A stretch of DNA of 64,000 nt from Bacillota bacterium (GTDB lineage Bacteria; Bacillota; Sulfobacillia; Fermentithermobacillales; Fermentithermobacillaceae), in the NCBI GenBank assembly GCA_012841065.1, contig DUVI01000042.1, positions 23,898 through 87,897 on the forward strand. The letters are read 5' to 3'. How positions within the stretch are numbered: position 1 is the first letter of the stretch; every line of letters starts with the position of its first letter. The position numbers and the translations under genes were made by a program. Shown piece after piece: positions 34,134 to 41,643 of the stretch. Under the pieces are notes generated by a model that had not been told where the DNA came from, searched no databases, and worked only from the letters and a program-made list of their open reading frames with translations.

Positions 34134-35699
34134 CTAACCTGATATATCCTGCGGACTACCCAACTTGCGTTTTACAAGATTTGTTATGAGTACGATCTCT
34201 TCACATTTGAGGATGAAGGCGCACGCCAGGTACACCGCAACAGAAGCCCCTACAACCAAGAAGGTCAACAATATGTCGTGCTTCATGCTGCCTGTACCGG
34301 CTGTCACGCCCGAATATGTCCCAAGCGCCCATGCGCACATACCCATTACTGCAGATGAAACCAGTATCTTCAGACCAGATCCGGCGAGCTGCCTGAAGTT
34401 AACTCCAGCAATATGCTTTGTGTAAAACATCAGGCCGGCCACGGCACCTATCCACGACGCCAGTACATTGGCCAGCGCCAGGCCAAGATGCCCCAAGGAG
34501 TTGACAAACACAAGGTCAAGTACAATATTGACACACGAAACCCCAAAGGCAAGTACCACAGGATACCATGTATTCTGGCTCGAATAGAAACCCACGTCAA
34601 CAATCCTGGCAAGCGCCAACCCTACGATTCCGAGGGAGTAAATCGACAGGGCACCGGCAGTAAGCAAAGTGGCTGTGCCTGTAAACGCGCCCCTCTCAAA
34701 GGCAATCCTGACAATGGGCTTGGCGAGCACCGTAAGCCCAACCGCAGAAGGCACGCACACAAACAGTGCATAACGCGCCCCGGTAATGAGGGTCTCACCC
34801 ATAGCTTCATGGTCTTTCCGCGCCCACATTTCAGACAGGGTTGGAAATACCACCGTGATTACGGCGGTGACGAACAGATCGAGGGGCAGCGACCGTATCC
34901 TGCCGGCGAAATTCAGGGCAGCTATTGAGCCGGGGACAAGCCTTGACGCCAGATTCTTGTCGACAAGGGTGTACAGCTGGGTTGCAAGCCCCCCTACCAC
35001 AAGGGGAAGTGCCAGCTTGAACACTTGCTTGGTGCCATGATCAGCCTCAGGCCGGAAGCGGAGGCCCAGGCGCAACTTCCGCACCCAAGGGGTTTGAATT
35101 GCATTATATGACAGGTAACCTGCCACAGTGGCGATGGCCAGACCACCCAAACCCAGTCTAGGAGCTAAGAGGGCTGTAAGAGTGACGATGCAAAGGTTTT
35201 GAACGAAGGGAGCTATTCCGGGTACGGTAAACTGCTTGTAGGTATTGAGTATACCCTTGTACAACGCACCTAGAAGCGGCAATGCAAACGCAGGAAAGAA
35301 AAGCCTTGTGAGTCCCACTGCACTGTCAAACACATCGCCTGAGAAACCCGGCGCGTACAACCTCACCAGAGCAGGTGCAAACGGGATAGCCACCAATCCT
35401 GCAAAGAGGAACACGCCAACAGACAAGGTAATCACCGACGACGCCAACCTTGCCGCACCCTTCTTGTCATCTTGAGCTGCGTATGAGGCAAAAACCGGCA
35501 AGAACGCAGTCGACACCGGATTGGAAATAAGTCCGGTAAGCACTGTAGGTATGGCAAGAGCTACAACATACGCATCAGTGAGCCCTGATGCCCCAAAAAA
35601 CCAAGCTAAGAGCTGCTCACGCACAAAACCCATGATTTTCGAAAGTACACCCAGAACCGAGACTATTACAGTAGCCCTCGCCATCCCTTTCTTTGACAC
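34134..35699 (-). CDS. murJ: Lipid II flippase MurJ/MviN
   Basis: 521 aa polytopic protein with about 14 hydrophobic helices, the MOP superfamily plan. Signatures: ATVIVSVLGVLSKIMGFVREQLLAWFFGASGLTDAYVVA at the N-terminus, FLPVFASYAAQDDKKGAARLAS, and KQVFKLALPLVVGGLATQLYTLVDKNLASRL in the middle. MurJ moves the peptidoglycan precursor lipid II across the membrane. GTG 35699 is preceded by AAAGGGATGAG. The gene starts the leftward murJ-S9-DUF559-lapA-recJ run and is divergent from the pnt operon. Confidence 0.9.
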   Translation of the reverse strand: MSKKGMARATVIVSVLGVLSKIMGFVREQLLAWFFGASGLTDAYVVALAIPTVLTGLISNPVSTAFLPVFASYAAQDDKKGAARLASSVITLSVGVFLFAGLVAIPFAPALVRLYAPGFSGDVFDSAVGLTRLFFPAFALPLLGALYKGILNTYKQFTVPGIAPFVQNLCIVTLTALLAPRLGLGGLAIATVAGYLSYNAIQTPWVRKLRLGLRFRPEADHGTKQVFKLALPLVVGGLATQLYTLVDKNLASRLVPGSIAALNFAGRIRSLPLDLFVTAVITVVFPTLSEMWARKDHEAMGETLITGARYALFVCVPSAVGLTVLAKPIVRIAFERGAFTGTATLLTAGALSIYSLGIVGLALARIVDVGFYSSQNTWYPVVLAFGVSCVNIVLDLVFVNSLGHLGLALANVLASWIGAVAGLMFYTKHIAGVNFRQLAGSGLKILVSSAVMGMCAWALGTYSGVTAGTGSMKHDILLTFLVVGASVAVYLACAFILKCEEIVLITNLVKRKLGSPQDISG

Positions 35700-35918
35700 A
35701 ATCTCATCCCTTTTTCAAAGAAATTTGAACTCAACACTATGGTACCTTACGAAATCATAACATCAAACACAAAAAAGAGGATTATCTCCTTCGTTGTAGA
35801 ATCAAGATCTGATGGGAGGCAGAAGTACTGTCCGCATCACGGTTCATATTCCGAGACAAACTGACCGGATTCCATAATACAACCATGCTTCCCCAAAACG
35901 TTAAGGAGGTCATTGCTC

Positions 35919-37094
35919 ATGCAATTCCAAGGTCTGGTTGTCGGCGTCCTGAAAGAAATCATGCCAGGTGAAAGACGCGTAGCAGCTATTCCTGAAACGG
36001 TAAAAAAGATGGTAGCCGCCGGTGCCAAAGTATTGGTGGAAAAAGGTGCAGGCATCGGGTCCTATTTCCCGGATTCTGAATATTCAAATGCCGGCGCGGT
36101 AATAGTCGACGATGTTGAGGAGCTGTTCGCACAGGCGGACATTATCCTCAAAGTCAAGGAGCCCCTTTTCAACTCCGGCAAGAACAAGCACGAAGTGGAT
36201 TTCATGCGTGAAGGCCAAGTGCTTATCACCTTCTTGCACCCTGCTGCTCCGGCAAACCACGAGATGATCAAGAATCTATCTGCAAAAGGCGTTATTGCTC
36301 TCACCCTGGACGGGATTCCCAGAATTTCAAGAGCCCAGGCTATGGACGCTTTGACTTCCATGAGCACAGTAGCCGGGTACAAAGCTGTACTCATGGCCGC
36401 AAACCGTCTGCCCAAGTTCATGCCCATGATCGGCTCAGCAGTAGGTATGATCCCTCCCGCTACAGTCACAGTGTTGGGAACCGGTGTTGCCGGACTCCAG
36501 GCAGTTGCGACTGCGAAGAGGCTGGGCGCCGTTGTTCACGCAGTGGATATCAGGCCTGACGCAGCAGAGCATGCCAAGAGTTTGGGAGCAAGGCCGGTTG
36601 AGACAGGTATCCCGGCTGAAGTGGCAATCGGTAAAGGCGGTTACGCCAAGGCACTTCCTGAAGAATGGCTAATCAAAGAACGGGAAGCTATCAAAGACAC
36701 CATCATCAAGTCAGACATTGTCGTAGCTACGGCTCTGGTACCAGGACGGCTGGCACCGGTACTGATTACTGAAGAAATGGTCAAAGCAATGAAGCCCGGT
36801 TCTGCAATCGTTGACGTCGCCATTGACCAAGGCGGAAACTGCGAACTGACCGTAGGCGGAGAAGTAATTGAAAAATACGGTGTAAGCATAGACGGAACCA
36901 AGAACATCCCCGGAATGGTTCCCGAAAGCTCAACCACCATGTTCGCAAGAAACGTGCTCAATTACGTTTCAAACATCGTGAAGGACGGCAAGATCGTGAT
37001 TGATCTCGAAGATGAGATTACTGCATCCTCACTGGTATGCAAAGACGGCGAACTGGTTCACGCCGGAGCAAGGGAAGCTATGGGACTTAACTAA
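35919..37094 (+). CDS. pntAA: NAD(P) transhydrogenase alpha subunit, NAD-binding part
   Basis: 391 aa from ATG 35919 (AAGGAGGT upstream). It is domain I of proton-translocating transhydrogenase: VGVLKEIMPGERRVAAIPETVKKM, LKVKEPLF, DGIPRISRAQAMDALTSMSTVAGYKAV, the Rossmann site VTVLGTGVAGLQAVATAKRLGAVVHAVDIRP and VDVAIDQGGNCELT. It binds NAD(H) on the cytoplasmic side and passes hydride to domain III of the beta subunit. Alanine dehydrogenase is a relative, but the operon with pntAB and pntB settles the call. As in Rhodospirillum, alpha is split into soluble and membrane genes. Confidence 0.93.
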   Translation: MQFQGLVVGVLKEIMPGERRVAAIPETVKKMVAAGAKVLVEKGAGIGSYFPDSEYSNAGAVIVDDVEELFAQADIILKVKEPLFNSGKNKHEVDFMREGQVLITFLHPAAPANHEMIKNLSAKGVIALTLDGIPRISRAQAMDALTSMSTVAGYKAVLMAANRLPKFMPMIGSAVGMIPPATVTVLGTGVAGLQAVATAKRLGAVVHAVDIRPDAAEHAKSLGARPVETGIPAEVAIGKGGYAKALPEEWLIKEREAIKDTIIKSDIVVATALVPGRLAPVLITEEMVKAMKPGSAIVDVAIDQGGNCELTVGGEVIEKYGVSIDGTKNIPGMVPESSTTMFARNVLNYVSNIVKDGKIVIDLEDEITASSLVCKDGELVHAGAREAMGLN

Positions 37095-37114
37095 TCGTTC
37101 AAGGAGTGGCGTTA

Positions 37115-37393
37115 ATGGATGTACTTATTCAGGTCGTCGTGTTTGCAGTTGCAACCTGGCTTGGGTATAAGGTGATTAGCGAAGTGCCTTCACTGCTTCA
37201 CACACCCCTTATGTCAGGTTCCAACGCCATTTCAGGCGTTACAATCCTTGGTTCCCTGGTGTCCACTGCCCTCGCGGTGAGCTTGAGGAGCAAGGCACTT
37301 GGGTTTGTAGCCATAGTCCTGGCTTGCATCAACCTGGTAGGTGGATTTGTGGTTACAGACCGGATGTTGAGGATGTTTAAGAAACAAGAATAG
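37115..37393 (+). CDS. pntAB: NAD(P) transhydrogenase alpha subunit, membrane part
   Basis: 92 aa from ATG 37115 (AAGGAG nine bases upstream). Three membrane helices: VLIQVVVFAVATWLGYKVI, the conserved VPSLLHTPLMSGSNAISGVTILGSL, and ALGFVAIVLACINLVGGFVVTDRML. The HTPLMS-x-SNAISG signature is diagnostic for domain IIa of transhydrogenase, which with PntB helices forms the proton channel. It is shorter than the fused enzyme because NAD-binding domain I is encoded separately upstream; 17 bases separate it from pntB. Confidence 0.93.
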   Translation: MDVLIQVVVFAVATWLGYKVISEVPSLLHTPLMSGSNAISGVTILGSLVSTALAVSLRSKALGFVAIVLACINLVGGFVVTDRMLRMFKKQE

Positions 37394-37410
37394 ATTAACG
37401 GGGTGTCGAG

Positions 37411-39435
37411 ATGGATCAAGTATATGTTGTAGTTTCGATCGTGCTTTCAGGGTTGGTCCTCCTTGGCATTAGATGGATGAGTTCTCCCCGGACTGCTGTT
37501 CGCGGCAACCGGCTAAGTGCCTTGGCCATGTTCATCGCCATAGTGCTGACCCTTTGGAACAACCTTATCTTGAATGTGCCCGTGCTCTGGGCAGCAATGG
37601 CAATTGGTTCGGCCTTAGGCTGGGTGATCGGTGTAAGAGTCAAAATGATACAGATGCCGCAAATGGTAGCTCTGCTCAATGGGTTCGGCGGCGGCGCCTC
37701 GGCATTGGTATCCATGATTGAAGTCATGGATAAATACCAGAACATGGCTACCTTCAACAAGCTCAGCGGCCAACTGGGGCTCATTGTCGGGGGCGTGACG
37801 TTCAGTGGCAGCATGATAGCTGCTGCAAAGCTCGACAGGCGCATGACCCAGATACCTGTACACCTTCCCAACCATAACCTTTGGTCCAACCTGAGCATTG
37901 TGGCCATGTTTGGCTTGGGGATTGCAACGCTTTACTTTGATGCCGCAGTAGTGCCGATATCACTGCTCGTACTCATCATATCCCTTGTATATGGCGTGCT
38001 TTTTGCCATAAGGGTCGGCGGAGCTGATATGCCCATCACCATCTCGCTCCTGAACTCATTCTCAGGACTGGCAGGGTCTATTGTAGGTTTCACGATTTCA
38101 AGCCCGCTGCTCGTAGCAGTAGGAGCTATCGTAGGGGCCTCAGGGCTTATCCTCACCCAAATAATGTGCAAGGCGATGAACAGGTCACTGGCCAACGTTT
38201 TGAGCGGTGCCATCGCTAAGCCATCGTCCAAACCGAAGGCGGAAGCTCCCAAAGCACCTGCAGAAGAAGCAGTGCCTGAAGTTGCGCCTGAGGCGGAAGC
38301 ACCCGGAGCACCTCAAACTCCCGCAGACGAAACAAGTGAGGCCTTCCCTGCAGGGCGTATGCTTAGGGATGCAAGCCGCGTGATCATCGTACCGGGTTAC
38401 GGCATGGCAATTGCCCAGGCACAGCAACATGTCAAGCGACTCATGGACGCCCTGGAGGCCGGAGGCACAGAGGTCAAGTTCGCCATTCACCCTGTGGCCG
38501 GCAGGATGCCCGGACACATGAACGTGCTCCTGGCTGAAGTTGATGTCCCGTACGACAAACTGTGCGAAATGGACGACATCAACCCTGAATTTCCGGACAC
38601 TGACGTTGTCATAGTGGTAGGTGCTTGCGACGTGGTCAACCCTGCCGCAAACACCGCAGAAGATACGCCCATCTACGGCATGCCCGTACTTGACGTGGAC
38701 AAGGCGAATAACGTCATCGTATGTAACCTGGATACCAAGCCTGGTTATTCAGGAGTAGACAACCCCCTCTACGAGATGCCCCATGTGGAGCTGCTCTTGG
38801 GGGATGCAAAAGAGTCCTTGACCCAGCTCTTGCAGGCTGTTGAAGGCCAAGCCGCAGCTCAAACGGCACCGGAGGCAGCAGGACAAAGCGTTGCTCCTGA
38901 AGGCCCTCAGCAAGTGGGCAAGGAGTCCTTGGGAGAAGCCTTGACCAAGGCCAAGAAGGTCACAATTGTGCCCGGTTACGGCATGGCAATTGCCCAGGCA
39001 CAGCAACATGTCAAGCGGCTCATGGACGCCCTGGAGGCCAGAGGCACAGAGGTCAAGTTCGCCATTCACCCTGTGGCCGGCAGGATGCCCGGACACATGA
39101 ACGTGCTCCTGGCCGAAGTTGACGTCCCGTACGACAAATTGTGCGAAATGGACGACATCAATCCGGAATTTCCTGAAACTGACGTCGCCATAGTGGTGGG
39201 AGCATGCGACGTGGTCAACCCCGCCGCAAACACCGCGGAAGACACTCCCATCTACGGCATGCCTATACTTAATGTTGACAAGGCGAAAAGAGTGATCGTG
39301 TGCAACCTGGACACCAAGCCTGGTTACTCCGGGGTAGACAACCCCCTCTACGAGATGCCCCATGTGGTGCTTCTCTTAGGTGACGCCAAAGAGTCCCTTC
39401 AGACTCTGATGACACAAGTGGAAAGCCAGGGTTAA
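37411..39435 (+). CDS. pntB: NAD(P) transhydrogenase beta subunit with tandemly duplicated NADP-binding domain III
   Basis: 674 aa, about 210 more than a normal PntB (~460). Residues 1-260 are membrane domain II (LLNGFGGGASALVSMIE, LNSFSGLAGSIVGF). An Ala/Pro/Glu-rich linker (~262-312) leads to a first domain III (~313-490) and, after an Ala/Gln/Pro linker, a second domain III (~506-674). VPGYGMAIAQAQQHVKRLMD begins at residues 327 and 520, a period of exactly 193 residues (579 bases). HPVAGRMPGHMNVLLAEVDV, GACDVVNPAANTAEDTPIYG and GYSGVDNPLYEMPHV occur in both. Both read CNLDTKPGYSG (C438 and C631) where E. coli PntB has the Lys-Arg-Ser loop for the NADP 2'-phosphate. The other NADP motifs look intact in both copies. 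Confidence 0.93.
   Translation: MDQVYVVVSIVLSGLVLLGIRWMSSPRTAVRGNRLSALAMFIAIVLTLWNNLILNVPVLWAAMAIGSALGWVIGVRVKMIQMPQMVALLNGFGGGASALVSMIEVMDKYQNMATFNKLSGQLGLIVGGVTFSGSMIAAAKLDRRMTQIPVHLPNHNLWSNLSIVAMFGLGIATLYFDAAVVPISLLVLIISLVYGVLFAIRVGGADMPITISLLNSFSGLAGSIVGFTISSPLLVAVGAIVGASGLILTQIMCKAMNRSLANVLSGAIAKPSSKPKAEAPKAPAEEAVPEVAPEAEAPGAPQTPADETSEAFPAGRMLRDASRVIIVPGYGMAIAQAQQHVKRLMDALEAGGTEVKFAIHPVAGRMPGHMNVLLAEVDVPYDKLCEMDDINPEFPDTDVVIVVGACDVVNPAANTAEDTPIYGMPVLDVDKANNVIVCNLDTKPGYSGVDNPLYEMPHVELLLGDAKESLTQLLQAVEGQAAAQTAPEAAGQSVAPEGPQQVGKESLGEALTKAKKVTIVPGYGMAIAQAQQHVKRLMDALEARGTEVKFAIHPVAGRMPGHMNVLLAEVDVPYDKLCEMDDINPEFPETDVAIVVGACDVVNPAANTAEDTPIYGMPILNVDKAKRVIVCNLDTKPGYSGVDNPLYEMPHVVLLLGDAKESLQTLMTQVESQG
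38374..39405 (+). repeat. Internal duplication within pntB (579-bp period)
   Basis: About 450 bases from ~38374 recur from ~38953 at high identity. Segments of 40-70 bases are nearly or fully identical (for example the stretches encoding GYGMAIAQAQQHVK and HPVAGRMPGHMNVLL), separated by patches of mostly synonymous differences. This mosaic pattern fits an old duplication kept similar by selection and perhaps gene conversion. The scattered differences make an assembly artefact unlikely. Confidence 0.93.
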
Positions 39436-39459
39436 GCAGGTGTAGGAGCGCACTCAAGC

Positions 39460-39495
39460 GCCTCCGGCAGCCCAGGCAGCGCCGGAGGCCTTTCT
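39460..39495 (+). terminator. Terminator of the pnt operon
   Basis: GCCTCCGGC (39460-39468) pairs with GCCGGAGGC (39481-39489) and is followed by CTTTCTT. It stands 25 bases after the pntB stop codon. Confidence 0.85.
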
Positions 39496-39586
39496 TCGGT
39501 TAAATCTTCAATCTATTGCGCCGTTTGGTGTTTTGTGGTATATCTTTGTGGGCTCATGATTAGGCAGTAATAGACCAAGACCTTTG

Positions 39587-39679
39587 TGAGGAGTTGAAGC
39601 CGTGCCCATCTCCTAGCCTCATGGGATAGCTTCGGAAACGACCGGGGTTCATGCCGGGTAACCACCCGGTTAATCCTCA
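39587..39679 (+). ncRNA. Candidate structured leader RNA (three-way junction) before the ABC exporter
   Basis: Within the 341-base gap between pntB and the exporter, a closed three-way junction can be drawn by eye. P1 is TGAGGA (39587-39592)/TCCTCA (39674-39679). P2 is GAAGC (39596-39600)/GCTTC (39629-39633) topped by CCCAT/ATGGG. P3 is ACCGGG (39641-39646)/CCCGGT (39665-39670), with a competing CCGGG/CCCGG pairing inside its loop. I could not match it to a riboswitch class I know. It lies ~100 bases upstream of the ABC gene, where a regulatory leader would sit. The rest of the gap holds only the pnt terminator and an AT-rich stretch. Confidence 0.4.
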
Positions 39680-39776
39680 ATTCCCAACCAGATGCCAATA
39701 CATGAACTGACGGCGTTTTGTGTTGTGTTTTTTCTACAAGACTTTAGTTGCATATAGGTATAAAGGGGTAAGACTC

Positions 39777-41567
39777 ATGTCAGACCTTAAGAGGCTTCTC
39801 GGATACTTGAAACCGCACTGGATAGGCGTAATCATCGTGGTGCTGGCTATGACAGCCGCCACAGTGCTGGAAATGTCACCAGCCATGCTGCTCCGGAACA
39901 TAGTGGACGTAGCATTGCCCCAGCATGACATGTCGCTGCTGGCTAAACTGTGCCTGGGTTTCGTGGGTGTTGCGGCGTTGAAAGGAATTGCAAACTACAT
40001 TCAATGGTACACATCAGAACTCATAGGGCAAAAAGTGATTTATCAGATGAGGCAGGAGATTCACGACCACCTTCAGACCCTTCCGCCATCATACTTCTCA
40101 ACCATGGGGACGGGGCAGGTAATGTCAAGGCTCACCAGTGATATCCACACAGTTCAGGACTTTATTGGATGGGGCGCCCTGTTTCTGGTCAGCACGGTGC
40201 TCATGACACTGGGAGTGAGCTCATACCTGGCGTACCTGAATTGGCGGTTGATGCTGGCCACGGTGGTAACCTTCCCTTTCTTGTTCCGTACCGTGCTCTG
40301 GTTCGATAAGAGCGTAAGGCCGGCATGGAGAAACGTTAGAGAAAAGATGGGCAAGTTGACAGAAACCCTCCAGGAAAACATCACAGGGATCAGGGTAGTA
40401 AAGGCCTTTGCCAGAGAACCTGAGGAGATCGAAAGATTTGCACAAAAGAACCTGGAGCACTACAAAGCAAACTTGGGACGGGCAGATATCGAAGCAACAG
40501 CTCAGCCCTTCCTTGAGCTGCTCACAGACTTGTCGGCGGTAAGCATGATAGGTTACGGTGGATTCCTTGTGCTCTCCGGCCAGATGACAGTCGGAACATT
40601 GTTTGCGTTCTATTCGCTGCTGTGGAGCCTCATATGGCCAGTCAGGATGCTGGGATGGCTTGTGAACATGGCAGAGCAAGCTCTGGCAGCGGCACCGCGC
40701 CTTTTCGAGCTGCTTGATACCCAACCTGAAATCAGGGATTGCCCGTCGCCTGTAGAGCTGGAAGAGGCAAAAGGGCACATAGTGTTTGAAAATGTGGACT
40801 TCGCGTTCCCAGGCGATGACCGCAGGACCTTAGAAAACATAAACCTCGAAATACTTCCCGGTGAGACCGTTGCTATAGTGGGCGGGACAGGTTCAGGAAA
40901 ATCAACCCTGGTCAACCTCATCCCCAGGTTTCTCGACCCGACTGCAGGCCGTATCACCATTGACGGTTACGACTTAAGGCATATATCTCTGAAATCCCTG
41001 AGGAAAAGTATCGGGCTCGTGCTTCAAGAGAACTTCCTGTTCTCTGCCACTGTCAGGGAAAACATATCATTGGGCAAACCTGACGCCCCGATTGATGAAG
41101 TCATCCAGACGGCAGATTTCGCGCAGGCCCACGCATTCATATCTGAATTCCCCAAGGGTTACGATACGCCTCTGGGTGAGAGGGGAATCGGGCTTTCAGG
41201 CGGCCAGAAACAACGGGTTGCCCTCGCCAGGGCTATATTGACCGACCCTAAAATCTTGATACTTGACGAAGCAACGTCCAGCGTGGACACAGAAACCGAA
41301 TACTTGATCCAGGAAGGGCTCAACCATGTAATGGAAAACCGGACCACCCTCATCATCGCCAAGAGACTGTCTACCATAAGGGATGCGGACAAGATTGTGA
41401 TCTTAAAAGACGGAAAGATATCGCAGGTAGGCACTCATCTTGAACTGCTGGCTCAACCTGGGTTCTATAAGAAGCTATTCGAAAGCCAGTTTGCGGAACA
41501 AGACGTTGAGCTGGCCTTAAGCTTTGAATTGGAAAGTGCCCAAAATCAAGTAAGCAAGAATGTATGA
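39777..41567 (+). CDS. ABC exporter half-transporter A (fused membrane and ATPase domains)
   Basis: 596 aa from ATG 39777 (AAAGGGG upstream; the frame is open from 39720). Six membrane helices in residues ~15-310, then an ATPase domain: Walker A GGTGSGKST, Q-loop LVLQENFLFSATV, signature LSGGQKQR, Walker B KILILDEATSSVD. The H-loop, normally A-H-R-L-S, reads A-K-R-L-S with Lys529 in place of the switch histidine. This marks a degenerate ATP site, as in heterodimeric exporters such as BmrCD or TM287/288. It is paired with the next gene, 76 bases downstream. Substrate unknown; multidrug or lipid export is the usual role. Confidence 0.9.
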   Translation: MSDLKRLLGYLKPHWIGVIIVVLAMTAATVLEMSPAMLLRNIVDVALPQHDMSLLAKLCLGFVGVAALKGIANYIQWYTSELIGQKVIYQMRQEIHDHLQTLPPSYFSTMGTGQVMSRLTSDIHTVQDFIGWGALFLVSTVLMTLGVSSYLAYLNWRLMLATVVTFPFLFRTVLWFDKSVRPAWRNVREKMGKLTETLQENITGIRVVKAFAREPEEIERFAQKNLEHYKANLGRADIEATAQPFLELLTDLSAVSMIGYGGFLVLSGQMTVGTLFAFYSLLWSLIWPVRMLGWLVNMAEQALAAAPRLFELLDTQPEIRDCPSPVELEEAKGHIVFENVDFAFPGDDRRTLENINLEILPGETVAIVGGTGSGKSTLVNLIPRFLDPTAGRITIDGYDLRHISLKSLRKSIGLVLQENFLFSATVRENISLGKPDAPIDEVIQTADFAQAHAFISEFPKGYDTPLGERGIGLSGGQKQRVALARAILTDPKILILDEATSSVDTETEYLIQEGLNHVMENRTTLIIAKRLSTIRDADKIVILKDGKISQVGTHLELLAQPGFYKKLFESQFAEQDVELALSFELESAQNQVSKNV

Positions 41568-41585
41568 GCAAACGAAGGGAGGAAA

Positions 41586-41638
41586 AGGCGGCTGACTGCA
41601 AAGGGCGGCCGGAGTCACCGGCCATTGGTTAGCCGCCT
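41586..41638 (+). promoter_or_regulatory. Nested stem-loop in the gap between the two ABC genes
   Basis: AGGCGGCT (41586-41593) pairs with AGCCGCCT (41631-41638), enclosing a second stem GGCCGG (41607-41612)/CCGGCC (41618-41623). The ATG of the second gene is six bases after the outer stem and has no evident Shine-Dalgarno sequence. The structure may time translation or termination between the two subunits. Confidence 0.5.
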
Positions 41639-41643
41639 GGGTT

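Noticed and set aside
34413..34928. Plus-strand frame of 171 codons inside murJ
   Set aside because: Antisense shadow of a conserved flippase gene without a ribosome site.
37411..39435. Assembly error as the cause of the duplicated pntB domain
   Set aside because: The copies differ at many scattered, mostly synonymous sites and by several amino acids, and are joined in frame by a distinct Ala/Gln-rich linker.
40221..40778. Minus-strand frame of 185 codons inside the first ABC gene
   Set aside because: Lies wholly within a conserved transporter gene; composition is Cys/Pro/His-rich and shows no family motif.
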